From positions 1-50,496 of the forward strand of contig CALERO010000172.1 in the NCBI GenBank assembly GCA_937907325.1: a DNA stretch of 50,496 bases, written 5' to 3'. A model generated the notes under the pieces. That model did no database searches and was not told the origin of the DNA. It saw only the letters and a list, made by a program, of their open reading frames with translations. How positions within the stretch are numbered: the stretch's first letter is position 1; every line of letters begins with the position of its first letter. The translations under genes and the position numbers were made by a program. The stretch comes from UBA4716 sp002438865. Lineage in GTDB: Bacteria; Bacillota; Clostridia; UBA1381. Positions 1 to 7,492 of the stretch are shown piece by piece.

Positions 1-117
1 CTCAAGCGACAGCTTATTTATATTAACAGATATTTTCCCCTTTGTCAACACTTTTAAACACAAAAATTTCTATTTTGTGCAAAGAATACACTTATCCGTC
101 ATTTTACGTCTGTTCAC

Positions 118-831
118 TCACAAAAATGACGAACGCACCGACTTTATTATCTGTTTTTCTATTCTCGACACCTGCACCTGCGACACTCCTATCTCACGCG
201 CTATCTCGGTCTGCGTCTTTCCTTTATAATATCTCAGCACCATAACCTGCCGTTCCCTTGGCGAAAGTTTCTGCAATATGCAGTCCGCCATAACCTTGTT
301 TATCATTTTTTCTTCATCGCCCTGCGACGCCATTGTATCAAGAAGCTGTATTTCCTTATCGCCGCTTTCATATATTTTTTCGTATATTGACGTTGGAGGA
401 GCGGCGGCTTCAAAAGCTTCGCTCAAAAGTTCCTCGTCTATATCTCCTCTTTTTGCAATCTCCTTAACGGTCGGCTCACGGTTCAGCTCCCTGCGCAGTT
501 CCTCTGCGGTACGCCAGCCCTTCATTGCCGTTTCTTTAAGCGTGCGGCTGATTTTAACGCTCCCGTCATCACGCATAAACCTTTTAATCTCACCGGCAAT
601 CACAGGCACGGCATAGGTTGAAAATCTTACATTAAACCTTGTATCAAATTTTTTTACCGCTTTTATAAGTCCGATTGCGCCTATCTGTATAAGATCCTCC
701 GCATCGTAACTTCCTCCGCTGTACCGTTTCACAACGCTGTACACAAGCCCCATATTATTTTCCACCAGCTTGTCCTGCGCTTCCTTGTCCCCCTCTTTCA
801 CACGCTTTATCAAAACTGCGTTATCGTTCAC
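118..831 (-). CDS. sigF: Sporulation RNA polymerase sigma factor SigF
   Basis: This 237-residue sigma-70 family protein directs transcription in the forespore after asymmetric division. Region 2 is visible around residues 30-85 (AEDLIQIGAIGLIKA, then RFSTYAVPVIAGEIKRFMRDD). Region 4 with its helix-turn-helix is at the C-terminus (SPRERQVMVLRYYKGKTQ, then EIAREIGVSQVQVSRIE). The length fits SigF/SigG rather than a housekeeping factor. The start ATG overlaps the spoIIAB stop by 4 bases, so translation is probably coupled. SigG is close in sequence. The spoIIAA-spoIIAB-sigF order, which is the conserved spoIIA operon, decides for SigF. Nothing follows in the operon on this strand before the window edge 117 bases away. 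Confidence 0.95.
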   Translation of the reverse strand: MNDNAVLIKRVKEGDKEAQDKLVENNMGLVYSVVKRYSGGSYDAEDLIQIGAIGLIKAVKKFDTRFNVRFSTYAVPVIAGEIKRFMRDDGSVKISRTLKETAMKGWRTAEELRRELNREPTVKEIAKRGDIDEELLSEAFEAAAPPTSIYEKIYESGDKEIQLLDTMASQGDEEKMINKVMADCILQKLSPRERQVMVLRYYKGKTQTEIAREIGVSQVQVSRIEKQIIKSVRSSFL

Positions 832-1256
832 TGCTGCACCTGCTCTATTCTTTTCGACATTCTCACTGTAGTGCCTTTGCCCGGAGCGCTTTCAACGCTT
901 ATGCTGTCCATAAATGTTTCCATAATGGTAAATCCCATTCCGGAGCGCTCCATATCGGGTCTGCCGGTGTACAGCGGTTCACGTGCCTTTTCAACGTCCT
1001 CTATGCCCGTGCCTTTGTCCTTAACAACAAATTCCACCGTACTGCCGTTTATGTACCCCTCAAGCGTTACCGTTCCGCCGCAGTTTGCATAGCCGTGAAT
1101 TACGGCGTTTGTCACCGCCTCGGAAATTGCCGTCTTTATTTCCGACATCTCGTCAAGTGTAGGGTCGAGTTCAAGAATAAACGCCGCCGCCACGGTTCTT
1201 GCAAAGCGTTCATTATCCGAATTTGCCGGAAACTCCAGCTTCATTTTATTAGTCAT
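828..1256 (-). CDS. spoIIAB: Anti-sigma F factor / serine kinase SpoIIAB
   Basis: This 142-residue GHKL-fold protein binds and inhibits SigF and phosphorylates SpoIIAA. The ATP-binding boxes are visible: the N box EAVTNAVIHGY near residue 46, the G1 box DKGTGIED near residue 80, and the G2 segment SGMGFTIME near residue 104. The length is close to that of other SpoIIAB proteins. It overlaps both neighbours by 4 bases (spoIIAA stop/start and sigF start), giving the usual coupled order. In the family, partner switching between SigF and SpoIIAA depends on ADP or ATP in this site. Confidence 0.95.
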   Translation of the reverse strand: MTNKMKLEFPANSDNERFARTVAAAFILELDPTLDEMSEIKTAISEAVTNAVIHGYANCGGTVTLEGYINGSTVEFVVKDKGTGIEDVEKAREPLYTGRPDMERSGMGFTIMETFMDSISVESAPGKGTTVRMSKRIEQVQQ

Positions 1257-1594
1257 ATTCTCACCTCCATAAGACCGTATTCAAGATTTTTAGCCGTAAC
1301 GACAAGCTTGTCTATCCCCGACATTTCTATAATTCTGCGCACATTATCCGATATACCGTATATTATTATCCTGCCGCCGAGAGCCTGTACTATTTTATAT
1401 CTGCCCATTATAAAGCCTATTCCCGACGAGTCCATAAACGACACACGGCTGAAATCAAACGCCGCATTTACCGCACCCGTCCGCCGCAGTTCACGGTCTA
1501 TGCGCTCCCTCAGCCTGCCTGTGCTGTGATGATCCAAATCGCCGTCGAGCCGGATTATGAGCGTTTTATATTTTCCCGCAATGGATAGTTCCAT
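1253..1594 (-). CDS. spoIIAA: Anti-sigma F factor antagonist SpoIIAA
   Basis: This 113-residue STAS-domain protein releases SigF from SpoIIAB when dephosphorylated. The phosphorylation motif MDSSGIGFIMGRYK is present, and the second serine (about residue 57) corresponds to the SpoIIAB target. It is the first gene of the spoIIA operon. A good ribosome binding site (AGGAGGT) lies just upstream of the ATG, and a sigma-H-like promoter lies about 40 bases upstream. SpoIIE, the activating phosphatase, is not in the window. Confidence 0.95.
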   Translation of the reverse strand: MELSIAGKYKTLIIRLDGDLDHHSTGRLRERIDRELRRTGAVNAAFDFSRVSFMDSSGIGFIMGRYKIVQALGGRIIIYGISDNVRRIIEMSGIDKLVVTAKNLEYGLMEVRI

Positions 1595-1628
1595 AACATT
1601 ACCTCCTAAACATTCCTTATATTATAGT

Positions 1629-1658
1629 AAATACTGCTTTCGGGTTTGATTTTCCTCT
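1629..1658 (-). promoter_or_regulatory. Sigma-H-like promoter of the spoIIA operon
   Basis: Read on the minus strand, AGAGGAAAA (1650-1658) matches the sigma-H -35 consensus RnAGGAwww. GCAGTATTT (1629-1637) matches the -10 consensus RnnGAATww with one mismatch. The spacer is 12 bases. spoIIA is a sigma-H operon in Bacillus and Clostridium, so the placement makes sense. The consensus is short and this is a by-eye match. Confidence 0.55.
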
Positions 1659-1707
1659 ATAAAAAAATAAGAGGTTTTGTCGAACGAAATTAAATTTATT
1701 TAAAGTC

Positions 1708-1766
1708 TTGACAAATGTAGCTGACCATGTTATACTGATTACAGTAGCTACAAGTGTAATTACACT
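1708..1766 (+). promoter_or_regulatory. Sigma-A promoter with BlaI-type operators
   Basis: TTGACA (1708-1713) and TATACT (1731-1736) are separated by 17 bases. TGTAGCT (1716-1722) and AGCTACA (1746-1752) form an inverted pair flanking the -10. GTAGCTAC (1744-1751) and AGTGTAATTACACT (1753-1766) are perfect palindromes. BlaI/MecI repressors bind TACA/TGTA dyads of this kind, so the operon is probably autorepressed by the BlaI protein encoded next. Confidence 0.7.
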
Positions 1767-1802
1767 GATTGAAAATCTTATGAGCATAAGGAGGCATTTT
1801 AT

Positions 1803-2174
1803 ATGTCAAATGCAAAACACACAATTACCGATTCGGAATACAGTATTATGAAAATTTTGTGGAGTTCGGGAAAGAAAATGACGGTATCCGATGTTGTCGG
1901 AGCGCTTGACGGAAACGACTGGACACCGTCCACCGTTTCTACATTTTTGCAGAGATTATTAAAGAAAAATGTTGTATCCTGCGAAAAAAAGGGAAACACA
2001 AATCTATATTATCCTATTCTTAAACAAAATGATTATGATATGAGCGAAACGGAGAGCTTTTTATCGAAAATATATAAAGGCTCGGTTAAAAATCTTGTTG
2101 CGGCACTCTATGAGAACAAAAAGCTTTCCAAAGAGGATATGTCGGAGCTTAAAAGTATGTTTGATTTGGAGTGA
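1803..2174 (+). CDS. BlaI/MecI/CopY-family transcriptional repressor
   Basis: This 123-residue protein has the BlaI winged-helix layout. An N-terminal DNA-binding half (SEYSIMKILWSSGKKMTVSDVV, then WTPSTVSTFLQRLLKK) is followed by a C-terminal dimerisation helix region. WTPSTV is the typical recognition-helix signature. BlaI dimers repress their own operon until a BlaR1/MecR1-type M56 protease leads to their cleavage. It starts at the ATG behind AAGGAGG, and its stop overlaps the start of the M56 gene. The inducing signal is unknown. No beta-lactamase lies nearby. Confidence 0.9.
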   Translation: MSNAKHTITDSEYSIMKILWSSGKKMTVSDVVGALDGNDWTPSTVSTFLQRLLKKNVVSCEKKGNTNLYYPILKQNDYDMSETESFLSKIYKGSVKNLVAALYENKKLSKEDMSELKSMFDLE

Positions 2175-3004
2175 TAAATTTGTATGATATTTTTAAAACA
2201 GTGCTTATATTAAGCCTGTTCGGTTTCGGTATAACGGCGCTGCTTTTACTCTTAAAACCCATTACCGCCAAGAAGCTGCCGGCAAGGTGGCAATACTGCG
2301 TGTGGGTTGTTGTACTTATTTCCATGGTAGTGCCGATGTACAGGCTGATACCGAAAAAAGAGGCTCAAAAACTCTCGATAGCGCCGCAAAATCAAACGGT
2401 GCAGACCGATGAGGAAACCCCTCCCGATACGGTTATAACCTATGATACACCGCTCGAATACAGGGAGGTTAATCTATCCCCCAAAATTCAAATACGGCTC
2501 TTTGACCTTATCGCATATATATGGGGTGCAGGCGTTCTTATATTTTTGCTTATCGTCATTGTAAGCTATTTTAGGTTTTTGTGCCGTAAAAGCAAAAATG
2601 CAGTCAAGATTTCCGACAACAAGATATTTTCGGAAGTAAAAAATGAGCTTAAAATTAAAAAGCATATCAGACTTAAAGCGTCAGCGGATATAGACTCGCC
2701 TATGCTTGTTGGCGTATTGTTTCCGACAGTATATATTCCCTGCCGTGAAATCCCCGACGGGAATATGCGTATGGTGCTTTTGCACGAGCTGACCCATTAT
2801 AAGCGAAAGGATTTGTTTGTGAAATGGTTTGCCGTTTTGGTAAACGCCGTTCACTGGTTCAATCCGCTTTGTTATCTTGCCTGTGCAAATCTGAGCGAGG
2901 CTTGCGAGGTATCGTGCGATATGTCGGTGACAAAAAACATGTCCGAAGATGAACAAAAGTTATATATGCAGACAATTCTTAATTTAGCCGCAGAAAGGAG
3001 CTAA
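2171..3004 (+). CDS. M56 (BlaR1/MecR1-type) membrane metalloprotease, lacking the last membrane segment
   Basis: This 277-residue membrane protease has hydrophobic segments near residues 8-28, 37-58 and 110-134. The zinc motif HELTH is at 205-209, and a downstream NLSEACEVSCD segment near 240-250 is expected to supply the third ligand. BlaR1-type proteins normally continue into a fourth membrane helix and an external sensor domain. Here an in-frame TAA (3002-3004) ends the protein, and the next ORF restarts in the same frame 3 bases later behind AAAGGAG. The missing helix is encoded there. The start is GTG at 2171, overlapping the blaI stop; TTG at 2180 is better spaced from GGAG. It could be a mutant split, but see the two downstream paralogues. 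Confidence 0.85.
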   Translation: MINLYDIFKTVLILSLFGFGITALLLLLKPITAKKLPARWQYCVWVVVLISMVVPMYRLIPKKEAQKLSIAPQNQTVQTDEETPPDTVITYDTPLEYREVNLSPKIQIRLFDLIAYIWGAGVLIFLLIVIVSYFRFLCRKSKNAVKISDNKIFSEVKNELKIKKHIRLKASADIDSPMLVGVLFPTVYIPCREIPDGNMRMVLLHELTHYKRKDLFVKWFAVLVNAVHWFNPLCYLACANLSEACEVSCDMSVTKNMSEDEQKLYMQTILNLAAERS

Positions 3005-3007
3005 AAA

Positions 3008-4030
3008 ATGTTAGAGAATTTATACACAACAAAAATGAGCGCAAACAAAAAGACGCTGCAGAACAGGTTTATGAAAATCCGCTCGAAAAGCGGACGGATT
3101 TCAAAAATCATGGCGGCGGTGATGTCCTGCGCCGTTGCCGTGACAATGCTCGGCGCAACTATTGTTATGGCGGCGGTCGGCTCAGACGGCTTGGAGCATT
3201 GGGATAAAAACGAGGTTTATATTTTAGGCAGTATGAGATTGTCCGTTGATGCAGATATTGAAAATACACCGCAATGGATAAAAGACATCTCCTCCGACGG
3301 AAAACTGACGCTTATGATTAACAAAACAGATATGCGTGACACCTCCGGACTCGTTACCCACACCAATACAGCGACGATAAGCGGTGATAAAGGAAAAGAA
3401 ACGCTTATCCGTACAGGAACCTCCGGCTATTATAATACCGATACAGAATACGACCGTACTGTTATGCTTTGCACGTATAACACAACAGATAACGGCAATA
3501 TTGATACCGATAATATTTACGTCCGCTTTACTACAGAAACCGATAATCTTGCAATGTATATAGGTTTAGACTATAAAGCCTTCCAAAAAGATGTAGGATT
3601 TGAAAGTTTTTCAAAAGGCTATAATGTTCAATTTATCGGCGATTATGAAAATGCCGAAAAAGTTTACAACGACGGCATTTATGTAAATTATTTCACATAC
3701 TTTGAAAACAAGTATGATAACCGTAATGTTGAAAACATTGACATAAGCATTGTGCAGGCTGATAATGATTTTATAACCGTCAAACCCAATGTAAACATTG
3801 AAAAAGCTTCAAAGCTCCAAATTTATACATGTGAGCCACAGCAAATATACCACAGCGGCACAATTAAACCGTACAATTTATCGGAAGTAAACGGAACAGA
3901 AATAAAAGTTCCCAACATACACTCACCCCAAAAATATGAAAGCGGAAAAACTTATGCGGTTCTTTGTGTTATAACCGATGAATATGACAACGTTATTTAC
4001 CGCCGGCAAGATTATGTGAATATAACGTAA
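3008..4030 (+). CDS. Membrane-anchored exported protein, first copy (candidate detached M56 sensor)
   Basis: This 340-residue protein has three parts. Residues 1-35 are basic and cytoplasmic-like (ANKKTLQNRFMKIRSKSGR). Residues 35-57 are hydrophobic (IMAAVMSCAVAVTMLGATIV). An exported domain of about 280 residues of unknown fold follows. The first 58 residues look like the end of an M56 protease (linker plus last membrane helix). It lies in the same frame as the M56 gene, separated only by TAA and one codon. It shares the first 58 residues almost exactly with the next gene (one V/I change), while the exported part is only weakly alike (KNE, GLV, SG-KG spots). The ectodomain function is not recognised. 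Confidence 0.75.
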   Translation: MLENLYTTKMSANKKTLQNRFMKIRSKSGRISKIMAAVMSCAVAVTMLGATIVMAAVGSDGLEHWDKNEVYILGSMRLSVDADIENTPQWIKDISSDGKLTLMINKTDMRDTSGLVTHTNTATISGDKGKETLIRTGTSGYYNTDTEYDRTVMLCTYNTTDNGNIDTDNIYVRFTTETDNLAMYIGLDYKAFQKDVGFESFSKGYNVQFIGDYENAEKVYNDGIYVNYFTYFENKYDNRNVENIDISIVQADNDFITVKPNVNIEKASKLQIYTCEPQQIYHSGTIKPYNLSEVNGTEIKVPNIHSPQKYESGKTYAVLCVITDEYDNVIYRRQDYVNIT

Positions 4031-4043
4031 AGGAGACAGAAAA

Positions 4044-5219
4044 ATGCTTGAAAATTTATACACAACTAAAATGAGTGCAAACAAAAAGACCTTACAGAAC
4101 AGGTTTATGAAAATTCGTTCAAAAAGCGGACGGATTTCAAAAATTATGGCAGCGGTGATGTCCTGCGCCATTGCCGTGACAATGCTTGGTGCAACCATTG
4201 TTATGGCGGCAGTCGGCACGGACGGCTTGGAGCATTTCACAAAAAATGAAATTTATTATAAGGACGGAGTTAAATTTCCCGTAAATGTTTCGGGTAAAAA
4301 TGTGCCTGCGTGGGTTTATGAAGATGTCGCAGGCGAGGACGGAAAAATTGATGTTACCGTAAACCGCTATCAATGCAGGAATATAAAAGGACTTGTAAGT
4401 AATGACCAAATTATAGAGCTTTCGGGAGAAAAGGGTCAAATAAAGCTTGCGTCACAAAGTTGGTCAATGGTTTATAATTACAGCGGTGAGGTTGACAGTC
4501 CCGATTATTTACGTAAATATCCGTATTGTTCGGAAATTAATTTTATTGAGTTTAATAATCCGGGTTACACGCCCGAAGCAATGGCTATAACGGCTTTGAC
4601 GAAAAAAAACGAGAGCAAATACAGACGAATCGGAGTTTATTTCGCTTTTGATGACAGCAAAAAAATGCAAACTGTTTTTGTAGACCTCAGTATTGCCGAC
4701 AAAAATGACAATCCCGAAAATATGAGTTTTGACGTACTGCAAGCCGATAACGGTTTATCATACATAGGCAATTTTCTTGAAGATTATACGAAGGCTGTTT
4801 GGGGTATGAGGGATACAAACAATCATTATTTCACAATGTATGAGGATAACTATCAAAACAAAAAAGCTGACGGTATCAAATTCAGCATAAAAGAAGCTAC
4901 AGAGAAATGCATTATTGTAAACTCTGATATAACCCTGCCGCAAGCAGAACACGTTTCAATATATGTTTATGACAAGGATAAACAAAGTGTTGCACTTAAT
5001 ATTGATGAAAATAAAAATACCGAAACACCGCAGTTCGTTTTAACTCCAAAGAAAAAACTCATATATGAATTTTCGCCCGAACAGCAAGAGACAATGCCTG
5101 AAGAAGTTATCCCCGAAAATCAATTTGTAAGCGGTGAAAAATACCGTGTATGCTGTGTAGTTTCTGATAAAGATTACAATGTAATTTACCGCTGGCAAGA
5201 GTATGTAACGATTCAATAA
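4044..5219 (+). CDS. Membrane-anchored exported protein, second copy (candidate detached M56 sensor)
   Basis: This 391-residue tandem paralogue of the preceding gene starts 13 bases after its stop, behind AAAGGAGA. Residues 1-58 repeat the anchor with a single V-to-I change. At DNA level 15 of those codons differ silently, which points to selection on the protein rather than a recent copy or gene conversion. The external part (about 330 residues) is longer than in the first copy and only weakly similar. It ends with a beta-rich segment (YNVIYRWQEYVTI) that resembles the C-terminus of the first copy (YDNVIYRRQDYVNI). Its ligand or partner is unknown. Belonging to the BlaI-regulated operon is inferred from spacing. 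Confidence 0.75.
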   Translation: MLENLYTTKMSANKKTLQNRFMKIRSKSGRISKIMAAVMSCAIAVTMLGATIVMAAVGTDGLEHFTKNEIYYKDGVKFPVNVSGKNVPAWVYEDVAGEDGKIDVTVNRYQCRNIKGLVSNDQIIELSGEKGQIKLASQSWSMVYNYSGEVDSPDYLRKYPYCSEINFIEFNNPGYTPEAMAITALTKKNESKYRRIGVYFAFDDSKKMQTVFVDLSIADKNDNPENMSFDVLQADNGLSYIGNFLEDYTKAVWGMRDTNNHYFTMYEDNYQNKKADGIKFSIKEATEKCIIVNSDITLPQAEHVSIYVYDKDKQSVALNIDENKNTETPQFVLTPKKKLIYEFSPEQQETMPEEVIPENQFVSGEKYRVCCVVSDKDYNVIYRWQEYVTIQ

Positions 5220-5235
5220 GAGGAGGTTTTACAAG

Positions 5236-6027
5236 ATGAAAAAAATAATATTCAGCCTGTTATGTATAATGATGTTGTGTACTGCGGTTACATTTGCGGC
5301 AGAAACCGAAACAGTCGGCGGAAAAATCACGCTGACTCAGTTTTTGGGTGTGAGCCGTGAGGACGCCGTGAGTGTGGCAATAACAATCAGCTCCGAAACA
5401 AATTATGTTGATAAAAACGCTTTTTATGATATAAGCGACAGTCTTATGCTCACTTCTGCCCTTGAGCCGGAACCGATGGCACAAGACGGCACATACATAA
5501 CAATTGAAAAAAAGGACGGAGGTCTTTCATATGCGTTTATAGGACAAAGCGGCGGTGTTGACCGATACGGCGCTTTAATGAGCAGAGAGCCTTATGTACT
5601 CTATACGGCAGATGATCAGCTTAAAATAAACGAGATAACAGCACTCGCAAATCCGAAAATTTCCGTAAATGAAAAGCTTGATATAACCATAAACGGGCAA
5701 AAAGCCGATTTTACATTAAAACCGTTTATTGATGAAAACGGAAGAACGCTCGTTCCGGCAAGAGAGTTTTGCGATTTTATTCACAAATATATTTTGTGGT
5801 TTGAAAATCCCGCACGCATTGCGATTTATCCTCATTCCGGCATGGCTTTGGAAACGGACGGATACAAAAGCAATCCGATATTTTTCAGAATAGGCGAAAA
5901 AAATTATGAAATAAACGGAAAATTTTACGAAACAGACACGGCGGCACAGCTTGTAAACGGAAATACATACGTTCCGCTCCGCACCGCCGCCGAACTGTTG
6001 GGATATAATGTTGTGTATCTTCCGTAA
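5236..6027 (+). CDS. Exported stalk-domain (copper amine oxidase N-like) protein
   Basis: This 263-residue protein has a signal peptide (MKKIIFSLLCIMMLCTAVTFA). Its middle region is not recognised. A C-terminal stalk-type domain at about residues 145-263 carries paired motifs DENGRTLVPAREF and NTYVPLRTAAELLGY. Despite the Pfam name, such domains in Clostridia are cell-surface modules with no known oxidase activity. It lies 16 bases after the second anchored protein, behind GAGGAGG, so it is probably the last gene of the BlaI operon and may be an output of that system. Confidence 0.75.
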   Translation: MKKIIFSLLCIMMLCTAVTFAAETETVGGKITLTQFLGVSREDAVSVAITISSETNYVDKNAFYDISDSLMLTSALEPEPMAQDGTYITIEKKDGGLSYAFIGQSGGVDRYGALMSREPYVLYTADDQLKINEITALANPKISVNEKLDITINGQKADFTLKPFIDENGRTLVPAREFCDFIHKYILWFENPARIAIYPHSGMALETDGYKSNPIFFRIGEKNYEINGKFYETDTAAQLVNGNTYVPLRTAAELLGYNVVYLP

Positions 6028-6031
6028 ACAC

Positions 6032-6075
6032 GCATACCGCCGAACCGCCCTTTTAAGGGTGATTTGGCGGTATGC
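6032..6075 (+). terminator. Terminator after the BlaI-M56 operon
   Basis: GCATACCGCC (6032-6041) pairs with GGCGGTATGC (6066-6075). An inner CCCTTTTAAGGG is present, and the hairpin is followed by ATTTTTTGTTTT on the plus strand. It ends 10 bases from the enolase stop on the opposite strand and may serve both. Confidence 0.8.
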
Positions 6076-6085
6076 ATTTTTTGTT

Positions 6086-7354
6086 TTAGTTTCTGCCGTA
6101 CCTGCTTGTTCCGTACAATTCTTCTTCTATTCTCAAAAGCTGATTGTACTTTGCAACTCTGTCCGTTCTTGACGGCGCTCCCGTTTTTATCTGTCCGGCA
6201 TTTACCGCAACGGCAATATCCGCAATTGTTGTATCCTCTGTTTCGCCGCTTCTGTGCGATATAACCGCACTGTATCCGGCACGATGCGCCGTTTCGACCG
6301 CATCGAGCGTTTCCGTAAGCGTGCCTATCTGATTAAGCTTTATCAGTATCGAATTTCCGGCGCCGCATTCTATTCCCCTTGCAAGCCGTTTCGGATTTGT
6401 TACAAAAAGATCATCGCCCACAAGCTGTACCTTATCGCCCAACAGGGACGTAAGGCGTATCCAGCCGTCCCAATCCTCCTCGGAGAGAGCGTCCTCTATA
6501 GAGAATATAGGATACTTTTCAATAATTCCCGACCAGTATTTTATGAGCTCGTCGGACGTTTTTCTTACCCCTGCCTTGGGGAGCATATATCCGCTGTCTG
6601 TTTCCCATTCCGATGCGGCGGCGTCTATCGCTATTTTAAAATCCTCACCCGGAATATATCCCGCTTTTTCAATTGCCGACACGATAATATCAAGCGCCTG
6701 TTCGTCCGTTTCGAGGTTCGGCGCAAATCCGCCCTCATCGCCGACCGCCGTGGTATTTCCCATATCCGACAGCACGCTTTTAAGCGAATAAAACACCTCA
6801 CTGCACCAGCGCAGTCCCTGTCTGAACGTTTTTGCCCCGAACGGCATTATCATAAATTCCTGTATGTCCACATTGTTATTTGCGTGCGCACCGCCGTTTA
6901 AAATATTCATCATAGGCACGGGCATAATATGCGGATTTACGCCCCCGATATATCGGTACAGCGGTATATCAAGGCTTGCCGCCGCCGCTTTTGCCGCCGC
7001 AAGCGACACGCTCAATATTGCGTTTGCGCCGAGCTTTGATTTATTCTCCGTTCCGTCAAGCTCACACATTCGCATATCAATCAGGCGCTGATCGAGAACA
7101 TTCATTCCGATAAGCTCATCGGCAATTTTTGTGTTTACATGCTCCGCCGCATTTTTCACTCCCTTGCCGCCGTAGCGCTTTTTATCGCCGTCACGCAGTT
7201 CCGCCGCCTCATACTTTCCCGTTGACGCTCCAGACGGAACAATCGCTCTCCCCACGCCGTATCCCGTATGCACCTCCGCCTCAACCGTCGGGTTTCCTCT
7301 CGAATCCATAACCTCTCTTGCAAAGACGTCCGTAATTTCAATGTATTGCTTCAT
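6086..7354 (-). CDS. eno: Enolase
   Basis: Converts 2-phosphoglycerate to phosphoenolpyruvate in glycolysis. Residues typical of enolase are visible: MDSRGNPTVE near the start, GASTGKYEA, the metal-site stretch QLVGDDLFVTN, the catalytic lysine in SILIKLNQIGT, and SHRSGETEDT. The chosen start gives 422 residues, close to the usual 430. ATG at 7354 has AAAGGAG 8 bases upstream, while the upstream in-frame Met at 7372 has none. It is a single gene, convergent with the BlaI operon and divergent from the transglycosylase gene. Confidence 0.97.
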   Translation of the reverse strand: MKQYIEITDVFAREVMDSRGNPTVEAEVHTGYGVGRAIVPSGASTGKYEAAELRDGDKKRYGGKGVKNAAEHVNTKIADELIGMNVLDQRLIDMRMCELDGTENKSKLGANAILSVSLAAAKAAAASLDIPLYRYIGGVNPHIMPVPMMNILNGGAHANNNVDIQEFMIMPFGAKTFRQGLRWCSEVFYSLKSVLSDMGNTTAVGDEGGFAPNLETDEQALDIIVSAIEKAGYIPGEDFKIAIDAAASEWETDSGYMLPKAGVRKTSDELIKYWSGIIEKYPIFSIEDALSEEDWDGWIRLTSLLGDKVQLVGDDLFVTNPKRLARGIECGAGNSILIKLNQIGTLTETLDAVETAHRAGYSAVISHRSGETEDTTIADIAVAVNAGQIKTGAPSRTDRVAKYNQLLRIEEELYGTSRYGRN

Positions 7355-7441
7355 ATATAAAACTCCTTTCAAAATCCCTTTCGGACTTCGGAATTATTTT
7401 GCCGTTTTTCCACTTGCTTTATACACAGCCAATATAAAACA

Positions 7442-7470
7442 TTGACGAACATTCGGTTATAGTGTATAAT
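7442..7470 (+). promoter_or_regulatory. Sigma-A promoter for the transglycosylase gene
   Basis: TTGACG (7442-7447) and TATAAT (7465-7470) have a 17-base spacer, 22 bases before the start codon at 7493. Confidence 0.75.
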
Positions 7471-7492
7471 GTCCTCAGAACGGAGGTTTATT

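Noticed and set aside
118..831. Assignment as SigG
   Set aside because: The sequence alone is ambiguous, but the overlapping spoIIAA-spoIIAB genes fix it as SigF.
5236..6027. Copper amine oxidase enzyme
   Set aside because: Only the N-terminal-like stalk domain is present; the catalytic oxidase domain is absent here and in the other stalk proteins of the window.
6064..6901. Plus-strand ORFs inside the enolase gene
   Set aside because: Shadows of a well-conserved minus-strand gene, with no ribosome binding sites or recognisable domains.
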